From positions 2,046,001 to 2,110,000 of the forward strand of contig JAAXNY010000008.1 of NCBI GenBank assembly GCA_013420905.1: 64,000 bases of DNA, in the 5' to 3' direction. Positions 12,904-23,271 of the stretch are shown piece after piece. The notes under the pieces were generated by a model. It had not been told where the DNA came from. It searched no databases and saw only the letters and a program-made list of their open reading frames with translations. Made by a program: the position numbers and the translations under genes. Numbering within the stretch: the stretch's first letter is position 1; each line of letters begins with the position of its first letter. The DNA comes from Collybia mongolica (Eukaryota; Basidiomycota; Agaricomycetes; Agaricales; Clitocybaceae).

Positions 12904-13508
12904 CTATGACTGGAACTTTCGCATTGTTTGAATTTCATCGAGCAGTGTTTGTAATCGGTCATCATCTATCTTGACTAAGCTGCAATGCTGGTGAGGTATG
13001 AGGTTAAAGACGGAAGTCAATTGAATATACCTAGGAATCACACTCTTCGCTTCTTCTGAATCTGCTGGGCAAAGATTTGCAATTTGAGCCGTCTCGAACT
13101 GTGTTAAAGCGGGCTCTCTCCTAAGGGTTCTGATGGCATAATCAGATGTGGCTAGGTCCCACGCAACGGTGGTCACGCACTCTCGAACGGCACTTGCTGA
13201 ATCAGTAGTATTAAACTTTGTGAATGTCTTCACATAGTCGAGGGTTTTGTTGTATACACTAGCGAACAGTCAGATTTGTACGAATTCGATGGTAGTCATA
13301 CATACGCAGTATCTGGGGCATCTTTGTCCCTATTTTCCAACAGATATTTGACCTCAGAAATCAGTAGACACCCAGCATTGTTGAACTCTTTGGTGCAATC
13401 GTAAGTCCTTTCTACAAATGATTATAATTCTTCCTGACCAGGGCCGAGTTTCAAAGCTGATGCATCTTCGTCTTCCGTTTGTGGGCGATGCCTTAATCTA
13501 GTCGTCAT
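12904..13508 (-). CDS. RPB4: RNA polymerase II subunit RPB4
   Basis: Subunit of RNA polymerase II that pairs with RPB7 to form the stalk. Four exons: 13508-13439, 13387-13306, 13258-13031 and 12979-12904, giving 151 residues, normal for the short fungal form. The N-terminus is TTRLRHRPQTEDEDAS.LKLGP, joined to EFNNAGCLLISEVKYLLE, the RPB4 signature. The HRDC-like C-terminus has ALTQFETAQIANLCP, EEAKSVIPSL and ending DDDRLQTLLDEIQTMRKFQ. Intron 1 is placed so that GP joins EFNNAG, as in homologues. The gene converges on PUS1 with only 41 bases between stop codons, so their 3' untranslated regions must overlap or be very short. No polyadenylation signal is obvious in the gap. Confidence 0.9.
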
Positions 13509-13803
13509 TGGAAAACGAGAGCCTGAACTGAACAGCCGTGTTGGTGAAAAGATGGATGTTTGTGAGTAAGCACAGAAATTTACAATTGTAAATATACTCA
13601 AACAAATTTGGGGAACATTCCTGCCGGAAAGATATTAGTATTGGAGAGATATATGGATATGTGGCTAGAATAACAGCTGTTCTATTGTACGTACCGAACT
13701 GAACAAGATACAACAAGAACGGACGAATCGACAGCAAATAATCACGTACAGCAATCGCAACAACATTACGACGAAAAACCAGAGAAAAATTGATGTAGCC
13801 AAA
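13509..13803. promoter_or_regulatory. RPB4 upstream region
   Basis: This 295-base gap lies between the start of RPB4 and the stop of the R3H-SUZ gene, both on the minus strand. It must hold the RPB4 promoter and the terminator of the R3H-SUZ gene. I see no clear TATA box; short open frames here match nothing. Confidence 0.4.
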
Positions 13804-16788
13804 TTATGTTGCCATTACAGAAACAGAGTCTGTGCATGGTGTAGGCACAGACGTGGACCCCACAGGCTGATCCTCCAATGACATATCTTCAACCTGCTCC
13901 ACGAGGATTGCATTCGCAATGACCTCGCCTCCCACTTGTTCCTTCTCCTTCTCTCCTGAGACTTTGCTGCTTGTGGGGCGCCGAAGTACTTTGGGATTAT
14001 AAAGCTCCGCTGACTGGAGAATAAGAAGTAGTTTAGAAAGGGGGTTCGTTGATAGCATTTTACACTCACTTTAGGCGGTGGTCGCTCGAATCCGCGATCA
14101 GGCTCCTCAAGCCGCATTTCTGGAGCATTGCGATTTCCAGCCGCGTTGTTCGGATGCTGTACAAGAGCATTTGTGGGTGGGTTGAGGTGCCCTGGACTTG
14201 GTAAGCGTATGGCACGTGTGGGCGGGTTTCCCCAAGCCCCAGCAATTACTGGTGTGCGTTTCTCCGGAGCGGCCGGGAGAGTCGTCAAAGGAGGGAAGTC
14301 TGTTGACGATTGTAGGGTAGTATATAGCGGTTGTGATGCTGATTGGCGCCCCGGTGCACTTGGATGTTGCGGACCGCCGTTAAGATGTCGCGGGGCGGAT
14401 ATAGGAGACATGGTACGTGGATTTGACTGATCATGATGTCGAACCTGTGTTGAGTGTAATGTGGGTTGCGGTTTGAGTCCAACTGCCCAGTCAGGTCTGG
14501 GAGGTAGAGGGTGCTGTGACGACGTAGTTGAAGTGTAGGTTCTTCGTGACGACGACGAAGTAGTAGATGATGACTGTAACAACTACTGAGTTGAGGATCC
14601 CAGAAGTGTAAACCAGAACTTACTGCGGTAGATGAAACGTCATCACAATTCGAGGAGCGACTGTTTGCTGAGCTGCTGTTACTCGACTGTCTCCTTGTCG
14701 AGCTCAACCGAGGTCCAACTGCCTCACCACCCACAGGGCCGCTTGATGTGACATAACCACCCATTCCGACGCCAGGCCCATAGCTCCAAGCCGAGCGAGC
14801 CTGAGTTGGCGCTGGTGTCCGAGCCTTACCACCATTTACGACGCCATTTCTCGTTGATGTGTTGCTATTTGAAGTGTTGATACCTCCGTTTCGGTTCATC
14901 GTATGGGTGCCATAGTTATTAATCTGGTGCATCACAACACCATTCATAGATCGCGGCACATCATACATTGGCTGTGGGTTAGCATGGGGAGGCCCCGGCT
15001 CCATATGCTGCTGTCCGGGTGGGGGCGTGTAGTAACCAGGTACGTGATAGGCATACTGCTGGGTTGGAGGCACGTAAGGTTGATATTGTTGGTTATGAAC
15101 GGGTGGAGAAGGTATAGCCGCGTGACTTGGGTGGTGGGGTGGCTGAGAGGATAGCTGTGAATGATGCTGTGGCATTTGTGGTGGGGACTGTAAGGGGGGT
15201 TGGTGAAGGTGCGGCCATCCATATGCCTGAGTATACCCTACGTGTGGAGGGGGAGGGTACATTTCGACACTCGCTGGAGTAGAGGGGTCGGAAGCACTTT
15301 GTTGAGGCGGAGGAGGTGGCGGATATGGGCCGTAAGGCGGGTAATACGGATATGGTGGGAGGTATGGGTTTTGAGGCTGTCCATGAGGCGAGTATGGATA
15401 TAGATAATGTTGGGCATGATATCCAGGATGAACTGGATGTTGAGAGGGGTCGTAAGTTGGGCCCGGAGGTGGTTCATAAATTGTTGCGTAGGTAAACGAT
15501 GGCGAGGGCGCGCGGGAATTCCGGGAGCTTCCATTAGAACTAAATGCTGGAGCAGAGGGGCGCAATGATCGCGATGAGGACGAGCTGTTCATATGACGGG
15601 CATCCTTTTTATCACGCGAATGGACGCCTGAAGGGCCGGACCATTCACTTTCTGTAGCAGGAGAGCTAGCAGAATCATCGAGATCGCCCGCGCTGCTACT
15701 TCCACCCCTTCCGCTCGCTGATGCAGACAGCGACACGAGACTGAGAGATGAAGAACTCGCACTCATGTCTTTGTCCTTATCTTTCTCTTTCTCCTCGAAG
15801 CCCAGAAATATACGAGACCGAGCTTCGTTGTATGCAGCCTCTCGCTCTTCAATTGTCATTCGTTTTTTATTGCTTCCACCCGTCGCATTACTCCGCCCTC
15901 CAAGACTCCCTGACTCAGATGGCTCGATATCTGAGAGATCCGCATCCTCCCCCGTAACAGATCCCGCTTGCGATTGAGACTTGTTCGGTCGACGTTCTTG
16001 AAGAGACCGGCGCATGATTTTAAAAGCGGGTTGGGTTGTAGCTTCCGCCGGGACGAGATCGCATAGTTTTCGAGGGGGGCTGGATCTAGGTTAAAAGTAA
16101 TTCTCATAGCTTGGCAGTAGAGCAGACATACATTCGGCTTTCAATGGTTGATATCACGATAATTCCTTTGCTCGCAGGATCACTCTCGGGAGTTAGTTTA
16201 TAGTATGCTGAGCAGCGATGGACTAGGAGTCGCTGGTAGGATGTTGTGGGATTCAGGGTAATGTTTTCTCTACTTGCAATCCCATTGGTTAGTTTGTTGC
16301 ACGATCGAATTGACCGACGATGATCGCCCTCGAGAGTGGATATGTCGTCGGCAAGAGAATTTCACTCACCTTCCATCATTAATGAGGCCCTCCATCAGTT
16401 CTCCCAGCTTCAACACGTATATTCTGTCTTTGCTTCTAAGCGCTTCTAATATCTGGGGGTCGACATCCAGGGCCTGATTTGAGGTGGTGGGAAGGGAGTC
16501 TTGCTCTAAGCCACTTGTGTTGGTTCGTGCGTCCGATGTTGTAGATGAAAACTGTAAGCTGGATACAGAGGGCAGTGGCGAGCCTGTGGTTGTGGTAAAC
16601 AGGGATGTAGGGGTGATGAGGTTTGGTGCACTTGAGCTGGGAGTCAGGTTGAAAGGCATGGTTGATATTGGCTGAAAGATTTCCAAAGATGCAGCTGAAT
16701 CCGATGTTGAGTCGGTTGGTGCTAGGAAGATGGATTGTTCTACCACCAGCGGCGAGGTTCGATGCGGCTCAGCAAAGCGGTGAGACAA
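13804..16788 (-). CDS. R3H and SUZ domain RNA-binding protein
   Basis: Likely a cytoplasmic or nuclear RNA-binding protein of the R3HDM/Encore type. Five exons: 16788-16370, 16272-16132, 16085-14624, 14573-14070 and 14013-13804, about 911 residues. An N-terminal low-complexity part leads to the R3H core with R-x3-H visible (YQRLLVHRCSAYYKL, residues about 150-165). The SUZ motif follows at about 250 (EEREAAYNEARSRIFLGF), ending in a Lys/Asp-rich tail. The C-terminal half is disordered: Ser-rich, then a Pro/Tyr/His-rich tract with PPPPPP, then Thr/Ser/Pro-rich sequence. The last exon carries SAELYNPKVLRRPTSS, consistent with a SUZ-C-like end. R3H-SUZ proteins bind single-stranded nucleic acid; the target here is unknown. 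All four introns keep the frame. The start is the first in-frame ATG. Confidence 0.85.
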
Positions 16789-17084
16789 GTGGAGCAGCTA
16801 TTTACCAAGCGCCATTGTAACCAATGTCTTTATAGCGGTTTTGAGGCGATATACGCTTGTTTTGAGGCGAGTATGGGTTGGAAAATGGCAGAGAGAGTTG
16901 GGACGCTCAAACCATCAGGTCAGAGGGGAACAGAACTAAAAACTGTCCGGCCTTCAATTCATCACTACAAGATTAGGAAACCGTGGGACAATTTATCATT
17001 TCCTCTGTGTTTCGCTAATTTCTCAACTAGTAATGTACATGCTACTCTATTAATCCACGGAATCCTTGACTGGTGTAGGATGCA

Positions 17085-19005
17085 TCACTTGATATATATT
17101 GAATCCGAGACTGTGCAGTCCATTAGCATGTGGATCATCATAACTGATTGCAAAATGTACCAAAACACAAATATAAAACAACCGTAGATTGCGAGTCCCA
17201 GTGCTGCCCGGTTAAGTGTCTTGCTCTTAGTGGGGTCGTTGCGGGTTAACTACCAAAAAAGATTTGAGATCCTCATTCAAGGCAACAGTAATGGACCCAC
17301 CTTCCAATAAAATAATCCCGGAAGAATAAAAGAAATAGTTGTAGATCCAGTAGAACCAACGAAAGAAAGCACTGCATTGAGATCAACTCGATGTATAAGT
17401 AAGCGAAGGGATGGCCCGTACCCATTCGCAAGTCATCTACGATGTAGGCGATAGTAAAACCACTTGCGATAATGGCGGTAGTGAGTAGGGTATGTTTCAA
17501 TGTTGACATCTCGGTGTGTATGTGTTCGTCGCCAATCTCGTCGTCACTCTCTTCCTCATTACCATCTGTGATTGTTTTCGCGAGGGGGAGAACATGGCCA
17601 GGATGGAACACCTTATCCAAGCAATTTCGACAAGGATGGACTTGAAGTGGGTAGGAGAATAACACCGAAATAACGATAGCTAATTGGCCGATTGCGATAA
17701 AGAGTGACGTGGATGGATACATCGCTATGATGTTTGCTCCTACCTGAAAAAGAACATGAATCGATGTTACTCTCGTAAGGTGGAACGAACTGACCTTGGA
17801 CCCAAACGTGAGATATCCGAAGACCGCGATGATCTCATAAGTAAGTGTTGCGGATCCTATTGAGCCTCCTATAATGATATTCATCCGTTCCTGCGTGTTG
17901 CTTTTAACCTCATTATAAAGGGGGAAAAGCTATACAGCGGGGCAATGGTGAGAAGGGTTATGTATGACACATTATGGGACATACATTCTGAGCACAAGTG
18001 AACGCGAAGACTTGTACGGGGAAGGTAGACACGAAATTCGGGGTAAAGTGAACCAGTCTAATATCACCTGGGTTTTGCATCCCTTGCAGAGGCCAATAAT
18101 GGCAAACAATAACGATGACTACCAAATAAGCTACAAACTTAGTTAGTATGCGGAATTAGGGTCGGAGTGTGAGACAACTCACCGATCGAGAACAATGCAA
18201 TATAACTTGTATATCGAAGGCTATTAAGGTGGCGAAGGAACGCCAGGGGTATCAGAACCACCATAAAAACTGTTATCCAGTTCCCTCCGTTTAATGCCCA
18301 TGACGGGGGATTGGTGGTTGGTGATGTGAGCACATGATAAAGTGATTCGACAACATTTGGCATGAGACCCTTCACAATGATTAAATAGCTGATGTGAAGT
18401 GTGTATATTCAGAATTTAGAGCCCTGTCGCAATTTATGCTGCTCCTCGCGTTTGCATTGACAAAAAGTGTGCGCACCTGATAGAAACACCAAAACATTTG
18501 ATGGCGATTGCAGCGTCAAAAAAAACGGCTGCCTTGGGGAATGTCAGCTGGGCGATGGCAAAAAAAGAGGCACGTCTGTGCGAAGCTTGGGTTGCACACA
18601 GCGAGAGAAGATAAAGGCCAAAAGCGGCCACGCATCCAGAGAATATGCAGGTAACCATTCCTGGAATTATACCAGCAGACGCCATGGCCTGGTAAGTATG
18701 TGTCAGTCAACACCTCACATTGGCACTAGCTGTAGGTAATTACCAGGGGAAAGGTAAGCATTCCTAAAAAGAGAGGATTGCATCAGCGATCGATGATAGC
18801 AAAGCGAAAAATTCTGCATACCGCTTCCAATGATTGTATTCGACAAGTTCCCAATGCAACTGATGATACTGGCATGTCCATCCTGCTTGCCAATTCGTTT
18901 GTAGGACGTGTTCCTATCACCACTCAATAATGCACTCTGTTCCCCTTCATGGCTTGCACCATGCTCAGCGGGATTATCCGGAACGACTCCATAAGTTTGC
19001 ACCAT
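17085..19005 (-). CDS. Vacuolar-type amino acid transporter (AAAP/AVT)
   Basis: Multi-pass membrane carrier of the amino acid/auxin permease superfamily, closest in pattern to the fungal AVT5-7/SLC38 branch, which moves amino acids across the vacuolar membrane. Nine exons: 19005-18822, 18763-18744, 18688-18477, 18388-18183, 18130-17985, 17929-17795, 17743-17422, 17371-17301 and 17249-17085, about 486 residues. Visible signatures are SIISCIGNLSNTIIGSGMLTFPLAMASAG at the first membrane segment and FAFTCAQNLFPLYNE in the middle. An acidic cytosolic loop follows (EEESDDEIGDEHIHTE), and the final segment is near ALGLAIYGCFIFVF. About ten or eleven hydrophobic segments can be counted. Upstream of ATG 19005 the same frame is open (rich in Glu), so an extra 5' exon is possible. 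The 3' end is less certain because a GTACAT could act as a further donor. Confidence 0.82.
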
Positions 19006-19549
19006 CTCAAATGCTTCGTCTTCTTCCTCTTCTTTTGAAATCCTGATTTGCTTTCGGAGGTATGAAGGCTCAGCAGGTGAGAAGAAAGACTTGAGGAGCC
19101 ACGCCAGATTCACACGAGTTCGGGCACCTTAAAGAGCTCGAATCCCGTAAATGTGATGAGAATGAACGAGGCAAGCGATATTTATGCCTCACGGTGTGGG
19201 TCGCCTTAGTATAGAAAGAGGATTCACTGAATTGTCACGCGTCACGGTCAAACTTTAGTCGCGAGTTTCGACATTACCCAAATATAATGGTCAAGAGCCA
19301 GCCCAAAGTAGTCAAAAATCATTCGTTTCCTTCCAAATGGCCAAATCCACATCGAAAATTGACAAAATCATGAGTTTGAATTACCATTTTTGTTGACTCT
19401 TGTATGACTTTTTGTTGACTTTGTCATTACTGCTGACTTTACACTGACTAAGCATCACAAAAATTTCATTGAGTGTCACACGTTACTCTCAATCAAACTT
19501 TGGTCACATATTTTGACATCACCCAAATAGAGCCAAGAGGTGTCATCTT
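19006..19549. repeat. Transporter upstream region with diverged repeat
   Basis: A phrase at 19240-19300 (GTCACGGTCAAACTTTAGTC, then GACATTACCCAAATA) recurs in diverged, CpG-free form at 19473-19530 (CAATCAAACTTTGGTCACAT, then GACATCACCCAAATA). Between them lie several TGACTTT repeats. The copy nearer the gene keeps its CG sites, and the copy nearer the repeat block has lost them. The transporter promoter should lie at the start of this stretch. Confidence 0.45.
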
Positions 19550-20205
19550 CTGATCCTGGACATATTGATTAGGCATGTGCACATTGGACACTACTACTGT
19601 GTTACAGGAGTGTAACTACTAACTATCAATCTTACCTTGTGTCCTAATAGGTTTGTTAGTACAAGAGAAGGATATAATCCATTATATTAGTGCAGTGCAA
19701 GCTACCTATATTTATACTAATTAGGGTGTGCACATGGACTATTGGAGATAGTGTTGCACAGACCATGTGGTCACATGATAGGGTAGAGAGTGATTTTCAA
19801 CACTCCCCCTCAATCAACAGTGTCAAACTAATGATTGGATGGCAAGTAAAACTCAAGCCCAAGTTGTGACCTAAATCTAATGAACATGTCCTTAGAAAGG
19901 TTCTTTGTGAACAAGTCAGCAGGATTCTTGGTACCTACAATATAGAATACTGCAACATTTCCATCTTTGACATTTTCCCAAATGTAATGATATCAGATGT
20001 CAATGTGTTTTGTACATTGATCCTGTACAGGATTGGAACCAATGAAGATTGATTATTGGTTATTGACTGCAATGGGTGTTTGAGTTTGTGGGAAAATGAA
20101 CTCACCTAAAAGTGATCTCAACCATATCACTTGGTGGCATGTGCCAAAGAGTGCCATGTACTCAGCTTCAGTAGAAGATAAAGCAACACACTGTGCACCT
20201 GGTGG
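19550..20205 (-). pseudogene. Ty1/copia 3' fragment: RNase H end plus LTR
   Basis: On the minus strand 20190-19820 encodes the end of a copia polyprotein: SSTEAEYMALFGTCHQVIWLRSLL, then NNQ-stop-SIFIGSNPVQDQCTKHIDI-stop-YHYI, then GTKNPADLFTKNL and FRSQLGLEFY. This order is diagnostic of the copia RNase H C-terminus. The two internal stops are TAA and TGA; the TGA sits where the family has Arg (HIDIRYH). A purine tract GATTGAGGGGGAG (near 19808-19820) directly precedes TGTTGAAAATCAC, the likely start of the 3' LTR, which extends left to around 19560. The element is cut off at its 5' side at about 20205, where the Plavaka-side sequence begins. Confidence 0.8.
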
Positions 20206-20388
20206 GGGTGGTTTTTCCCCCACTTAATGGATGAAAAGGGTTTTTCCTAAGTTTAGTGGATGAAATTAAGGGGTATGAAAATAGGATGAAATTTCATCCC
20301 ACATATTTCATCCTTTAAGAGGGTGAAATTGTACTCTTAAAATACCATCTATTAATAGAATGAATTTCATCCCATAAGGGGTGAATTA

Positions 20389-20556
20389 TATGGGATGATT
20401 TTCATCTAATAAAAGGGGTGAATTTCATTCCATACAAGGGGATATATGGGATGATTTTCATCTAATAAAAGGGGTGAATTTCATTCCATACAAGGGGATA
20501 TATGGGATGATTTTCATCTAATAAAAGGGGTGAATTTCATCCCATACAAGGGTGAG
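20389..20556. repeat. Three tandem 56-base repeats
   Basis: The unit containing GGGATGATTTTCATC and AAAAGGGGTGAATTTCATTC recurs with a 56-base period (TTCATCTAAT at 20401, 20457 and 20513). Flanking sequence 20225-20390 contains further GGATGAAATTTCATCC-like palindromic phrases. The array lies just beyond the 3' end of the Plavaka transposase relic, where subterminal repeats of a DNA transposon would be expected. Confidence 0.85.
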
Positions 20557-20919
20557 TTCTGGGGGGGGAAAGGAGGCCTTTGTAGGTCATTTCACAAAGT
20601 TTAGAGCAGCTCCATGTATGTTACTCCAAAAATCATTATGCTTTGTGTATCAATAGAGCTGTCCTGCATAGGCACTACCTGGCCTTGAGAGCTATGCAGC
20701 AATCAACCTGAAAATTTTGGCTTAAACATTGTCTACAGAAGAAACCAAGTAAACCATAGTAATGAGTTAACACAAACATATCCATCCTATATAAATATAT
20801 TTCAGGTGCCTCAACTTCAACATTAAAAAAGGAAACAATGATTATTTAGGGTAGAAAAGATGTTTGTAGATGAAGGAATGTATAATATGTAGTGTATGGG
20901 ATAAATGCTTATATATATA

Positions 20920-21703
20920 TCAATCTACATTATGCACCTGAGCCATGAATTGACTTTGGTCAATAATTGCCCACTTGCTACAGTCTTTAATCTGACCAAC
21001 TAAACATTGTACTTGATCAAGATCAAGAACTTCAGTTGGCCCTAATTCTTTGTAGTAGTTCAATTTAAGTTTATTGGTAGCTGTATCTATAATTTTAGCC
21101 TGCTTGATAATTGCATAAATATATGAATCAGCATCAATGCCATCTTTGGGAGATGCAGGAACCTGGACAACAAGGAAGCGGAGAACTTGTCCAAAGAAGT
21201 CTTGAAGCTCAAACACTGGGGTTCGATGCCTTTGATGAGCAAATTTATCAACTTCAAGTTGGTACTAAAAGCTCAGATATATGAACAATGTGCATGAAAA
21301 CTTATATTAAAAACCTACCCACACATATGACATATCATGGCTGTCAGATTTGAGTGACACAATTTCACGTGCTTGTATTGTATCACCTCCCTCAAGGTGA
21401 CACATCTGCCCATATTGGGTGAACTCAGTATCTCGAGGTATGAGCTTCTGGATGAGTGATGCAGGCTTACTAAAACAAGTGGCTAGTGTTGCTGTGAGTA
21501 CTTTCCAAAGGGAAATAGGGAGAGTTATAGATCCTTTGGGTGGAGTAAAAACATGTAATGGGTCTAAAATAATATAATAAGTAATATAACATGTGGCTTG
21601 TAATAAAGAAACATACATAGGGGAAAGCTGTCTTTATTTTCATTGGGCCTAGGAGGTAAAAGGTCCAACTTTCCATGTAAGTTATAAAGGAGTGTGATTT
21701 GTG
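20920..21703 (-). pseudogene. Plavaka-type transposase, C-terminal part
   Basis: Continuation of the transposase at 28644-31104, separated from it by the Ty3-C insertion. Minus-strand pieces read LHGKLDLLPPRPNENK near 21670, then (after an intron at about 21607-21558) LHVFTPPKGSITLP, then QYGQMCHLEGGDTIQAREI near 21400. The end is DFFGQVLRFLVVQVP...VECVVG-like sequence at 21216-20920 (QVQCLVGQIKDCSKWAIIDQSQF). The GGDTI.A block and the final W.IID phrase are typical of the C-terminus of these basidiomycete transposases. The reading is largely open but relies on splicing across short introns, so this part may have been intact when the retroelement landed. Confidence 0.7.
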
Positions 21704-21708
21704 TTAAG
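21704..21708. repeat. Target-site duplication, left, of Ty3-C
   Basis: TTAAG at 21704-21708 directly precedes the left LTR and is repeated at 28639-28643 directly after the right LTR. A perfect 5-base duplication marks one integration event. Confidence 0.93.
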
Positions 21709-22172
21709 TGTTACGGCTGTTTAGGCCTTATCCTCTAGATCAATATGCTGAGTCGTTCGTTCGTCCTTAGACCGTTGACTTCTGTAAGTCCAACGTCTAT
21801 TGACTCCCTCAATAGGGCTAAAGTCAGGTTATCGAGTTTATCTGATCAGAGATGCACTACCCCCTTCGTAAGGCGGATAGGATCGAGTTCGCGTCAAGAG
21901 AATAGATGAATAAGGTGGATTCAGCTAGGTCAAGCTAAAGAGCTAACTAACTAAAGTATCCCTATATATACGTAGTAGTTCGATAAGCGTTGTTTACGCT
22001 ATTTGTTATAGATAAGAGTTAGTAAGCTATCTGAGAAGATGAGTAAGGAAGCTTAGTAACTATGGGAAAGAGAATGCATATGGGGATGTCAAAGATAAGG
22101 TCAATAAGCGTCTGATAGTAAAAGAAAAGGGAAAAGAAGTGATATGCCGGACAAGTAGAGGAATTTGTAACA
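21709..22172 (-). repeat. 3' LTR of Ty3-C
   Basis: 464-base LTR, TGTTAC...GTAACA, matching the other LTR at all positions I compared except one C/T at position 5. The outer 6 bases form a perfect inverted terminal pair. It carries a TATA box (21963-21970) and the self-primer sequence (21927-21936) in the same places as the 5' copy. Confidence 0.95.
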
Positions 22173-22192
22173 TTACCCCTCTTCTATCTCTA
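22173..22192 (-). promoter_or_regulatory. Polypurine tract of Ty3-C
   Basis: On the minus strand the bases immediately before the 3' LTR read AGAGATAGAAGAGGGGTAA, an almost pure purine run. It is the expected primer for plus-strand DNA synthesis. It lies just 3' of the stop codon of the third ORF. Confidence 0.8.
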
Positions 22193-22205
22193 AAGCATCC
22201 CAGCT

Positions 22206-23219
22206 TTAGAAATCAATTGGCTCTCCCGACATGTTGGCAATGGCTTCTGGGAAGTCAAAGGGGTTGTCAATTCCGTCATCTACATCTTCATATTCATCCC
22301 CAACCCGTCGCCAGCTTCGGTGATACCCTGCTGTCCTAGTTATTGGTCTTTCAGGACATTGGTCTCTTCGATGTCCTGGAGCCGGTTTGTAACATATCGG
22401 ACAATATTGTTTTTCGCAGTGTATTGATGAGTGTCCGAAGTTAAGGCATCGAGAGCATAACACGTTTTTGTAAATGATTGCTCGTTCTACTTGCGTGAGG
22501 TCGATTGGTTTCTCTCGACTTCCAACGTGATTGAGAGCGTTCATTGTGTATTTGATTGGTTTGAGGGTTTTCTTCTTCTTTATGACCGATTTTGTACCTT
22601 TTCGTCCTTCTAGATATTTAAATACTTCCTTGTTTTGAACCATGTCGTTTGGATCAGGGGTGGAATGTTGCGAGGATGGAGGAGATGGTTCGCGAAAAGG
22701 CGGAATTGGTAATGGTGCGGGTTCATAAATAGGAGAGTTGGGCGCTGAAGGTGTTGGTGTTATCGGAGGGGATGTTTGTGTTTCTTTGTCACTTGTCGAG
22801 ATATCTGTAGTCGATTCCGTAGGTGTCGACGGCGTGGACGTAGGTAATCGAATTCCGTCTTGTAGTAAGGGAATTAAGTCTTCTAGAATTCGGAATTCTT
22901 GTGTGTTCGTCAGCTTGTCAGTGACCTGGTCTAGTGCTCGGCTGATATCCGCAGTTTGAGTGTACAACATATCCCTAATCTCTAAATATTTCCCAACTAA
23001 TTCGATGAGTTGGTTATACGGTGGTTGATTAAATGCTTGGATCATTCTTTCACGGTGTTCTTCGTTCATGAACCATGATAAGAATTTTTGACTGCGTATA
23101 ATTCTTGTAGCTATCTCGAGACGTTCTTGGGATCCAATGTTGACGACAGGAGTGTCGGAAGGAGTGTTAAGAGGGGTGGCGGTGGCAATGTAAAGGTTGT
23201 TGGTGATGGGGGAAGACAT
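22206..23219 (-). CDS. Third ORF of Ty3-C, double zinc-knuckle protein
   Basis: Intact 337-codon frame between the integrase stop and the polypurine tract, starting 52 bases after the integrase stop in another frame. Residues 1-125 look mostly helical (ERLEIATRIIRSQKFLSWF, SRALDQVTDKL). Residues 125-195 are Pro/Ser/Thr-rich, followed by a basic patch (KSVIKKKKTLKPIK). Then come two zinc knuckles: C-x2-C-x4-H-x4-C (CSRCLNFGHSSIHC) and C-x2-C-x6-H-x4-C (CPICYKPAPGHRRDQC). An acidic tail follows (DEYEDVDDGIDN). There is no signal peptide or membrane segment, so it is not an envelope. It resembles a Gag/nucleocapsid-like nucleic-acid-binding protein in the place where env would lie. Function is unknown; roles in RNA packaging, chaperoning or silencing defence are guesses. 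Expression would need a subgenomic or spliced RNA, or reinitiation. Confidence 0.8.
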   Translation of the reverse strand: MSSPITNNLYIATATPLNTPSDTPVVNIGSQERLEIATRIIRSQKFLSWFMNEEHRERMIQAFNQPPYNQLIELVGKYLEIRDMLYTQTADISRALDQVTDKLTNTQEFRILEDLIPLLQDGIRLPTSTPSTPTESTTDISTSDKETQTSPPITPTPSAPNSPIYEPAPLPIPPFREPSPPSSQHSTPDPNDMVQNKEVFKYLEGRKGTKSVIKKKKTLKPIKYTMNALNHVGSREKPIDLTQVERAIIYKNVLCSRCLNFGHSSIHCEKQYCPICYKPAPGHRRDQCPERPITRTAGYHRSWRRVGDEYEDVDDGIDNPFDFPEAIANMSGEPIDF

Positions 23220-23271
23220 TGTTTGTATAAGCTTTGAAATTTGTTGAGAGCGATGAGAGATGATAGTCTGT

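Noticed and set aside
14285..14582. Extending the R3H-SUZ third exon to the end of its open frame
   Set aside because: The open frame runs on past a good donor (GTAAGT after 14624); the next exon from 14573 gives the sensible Ser/Thr/Pro-rich continuation and leads to the conserved last exon.
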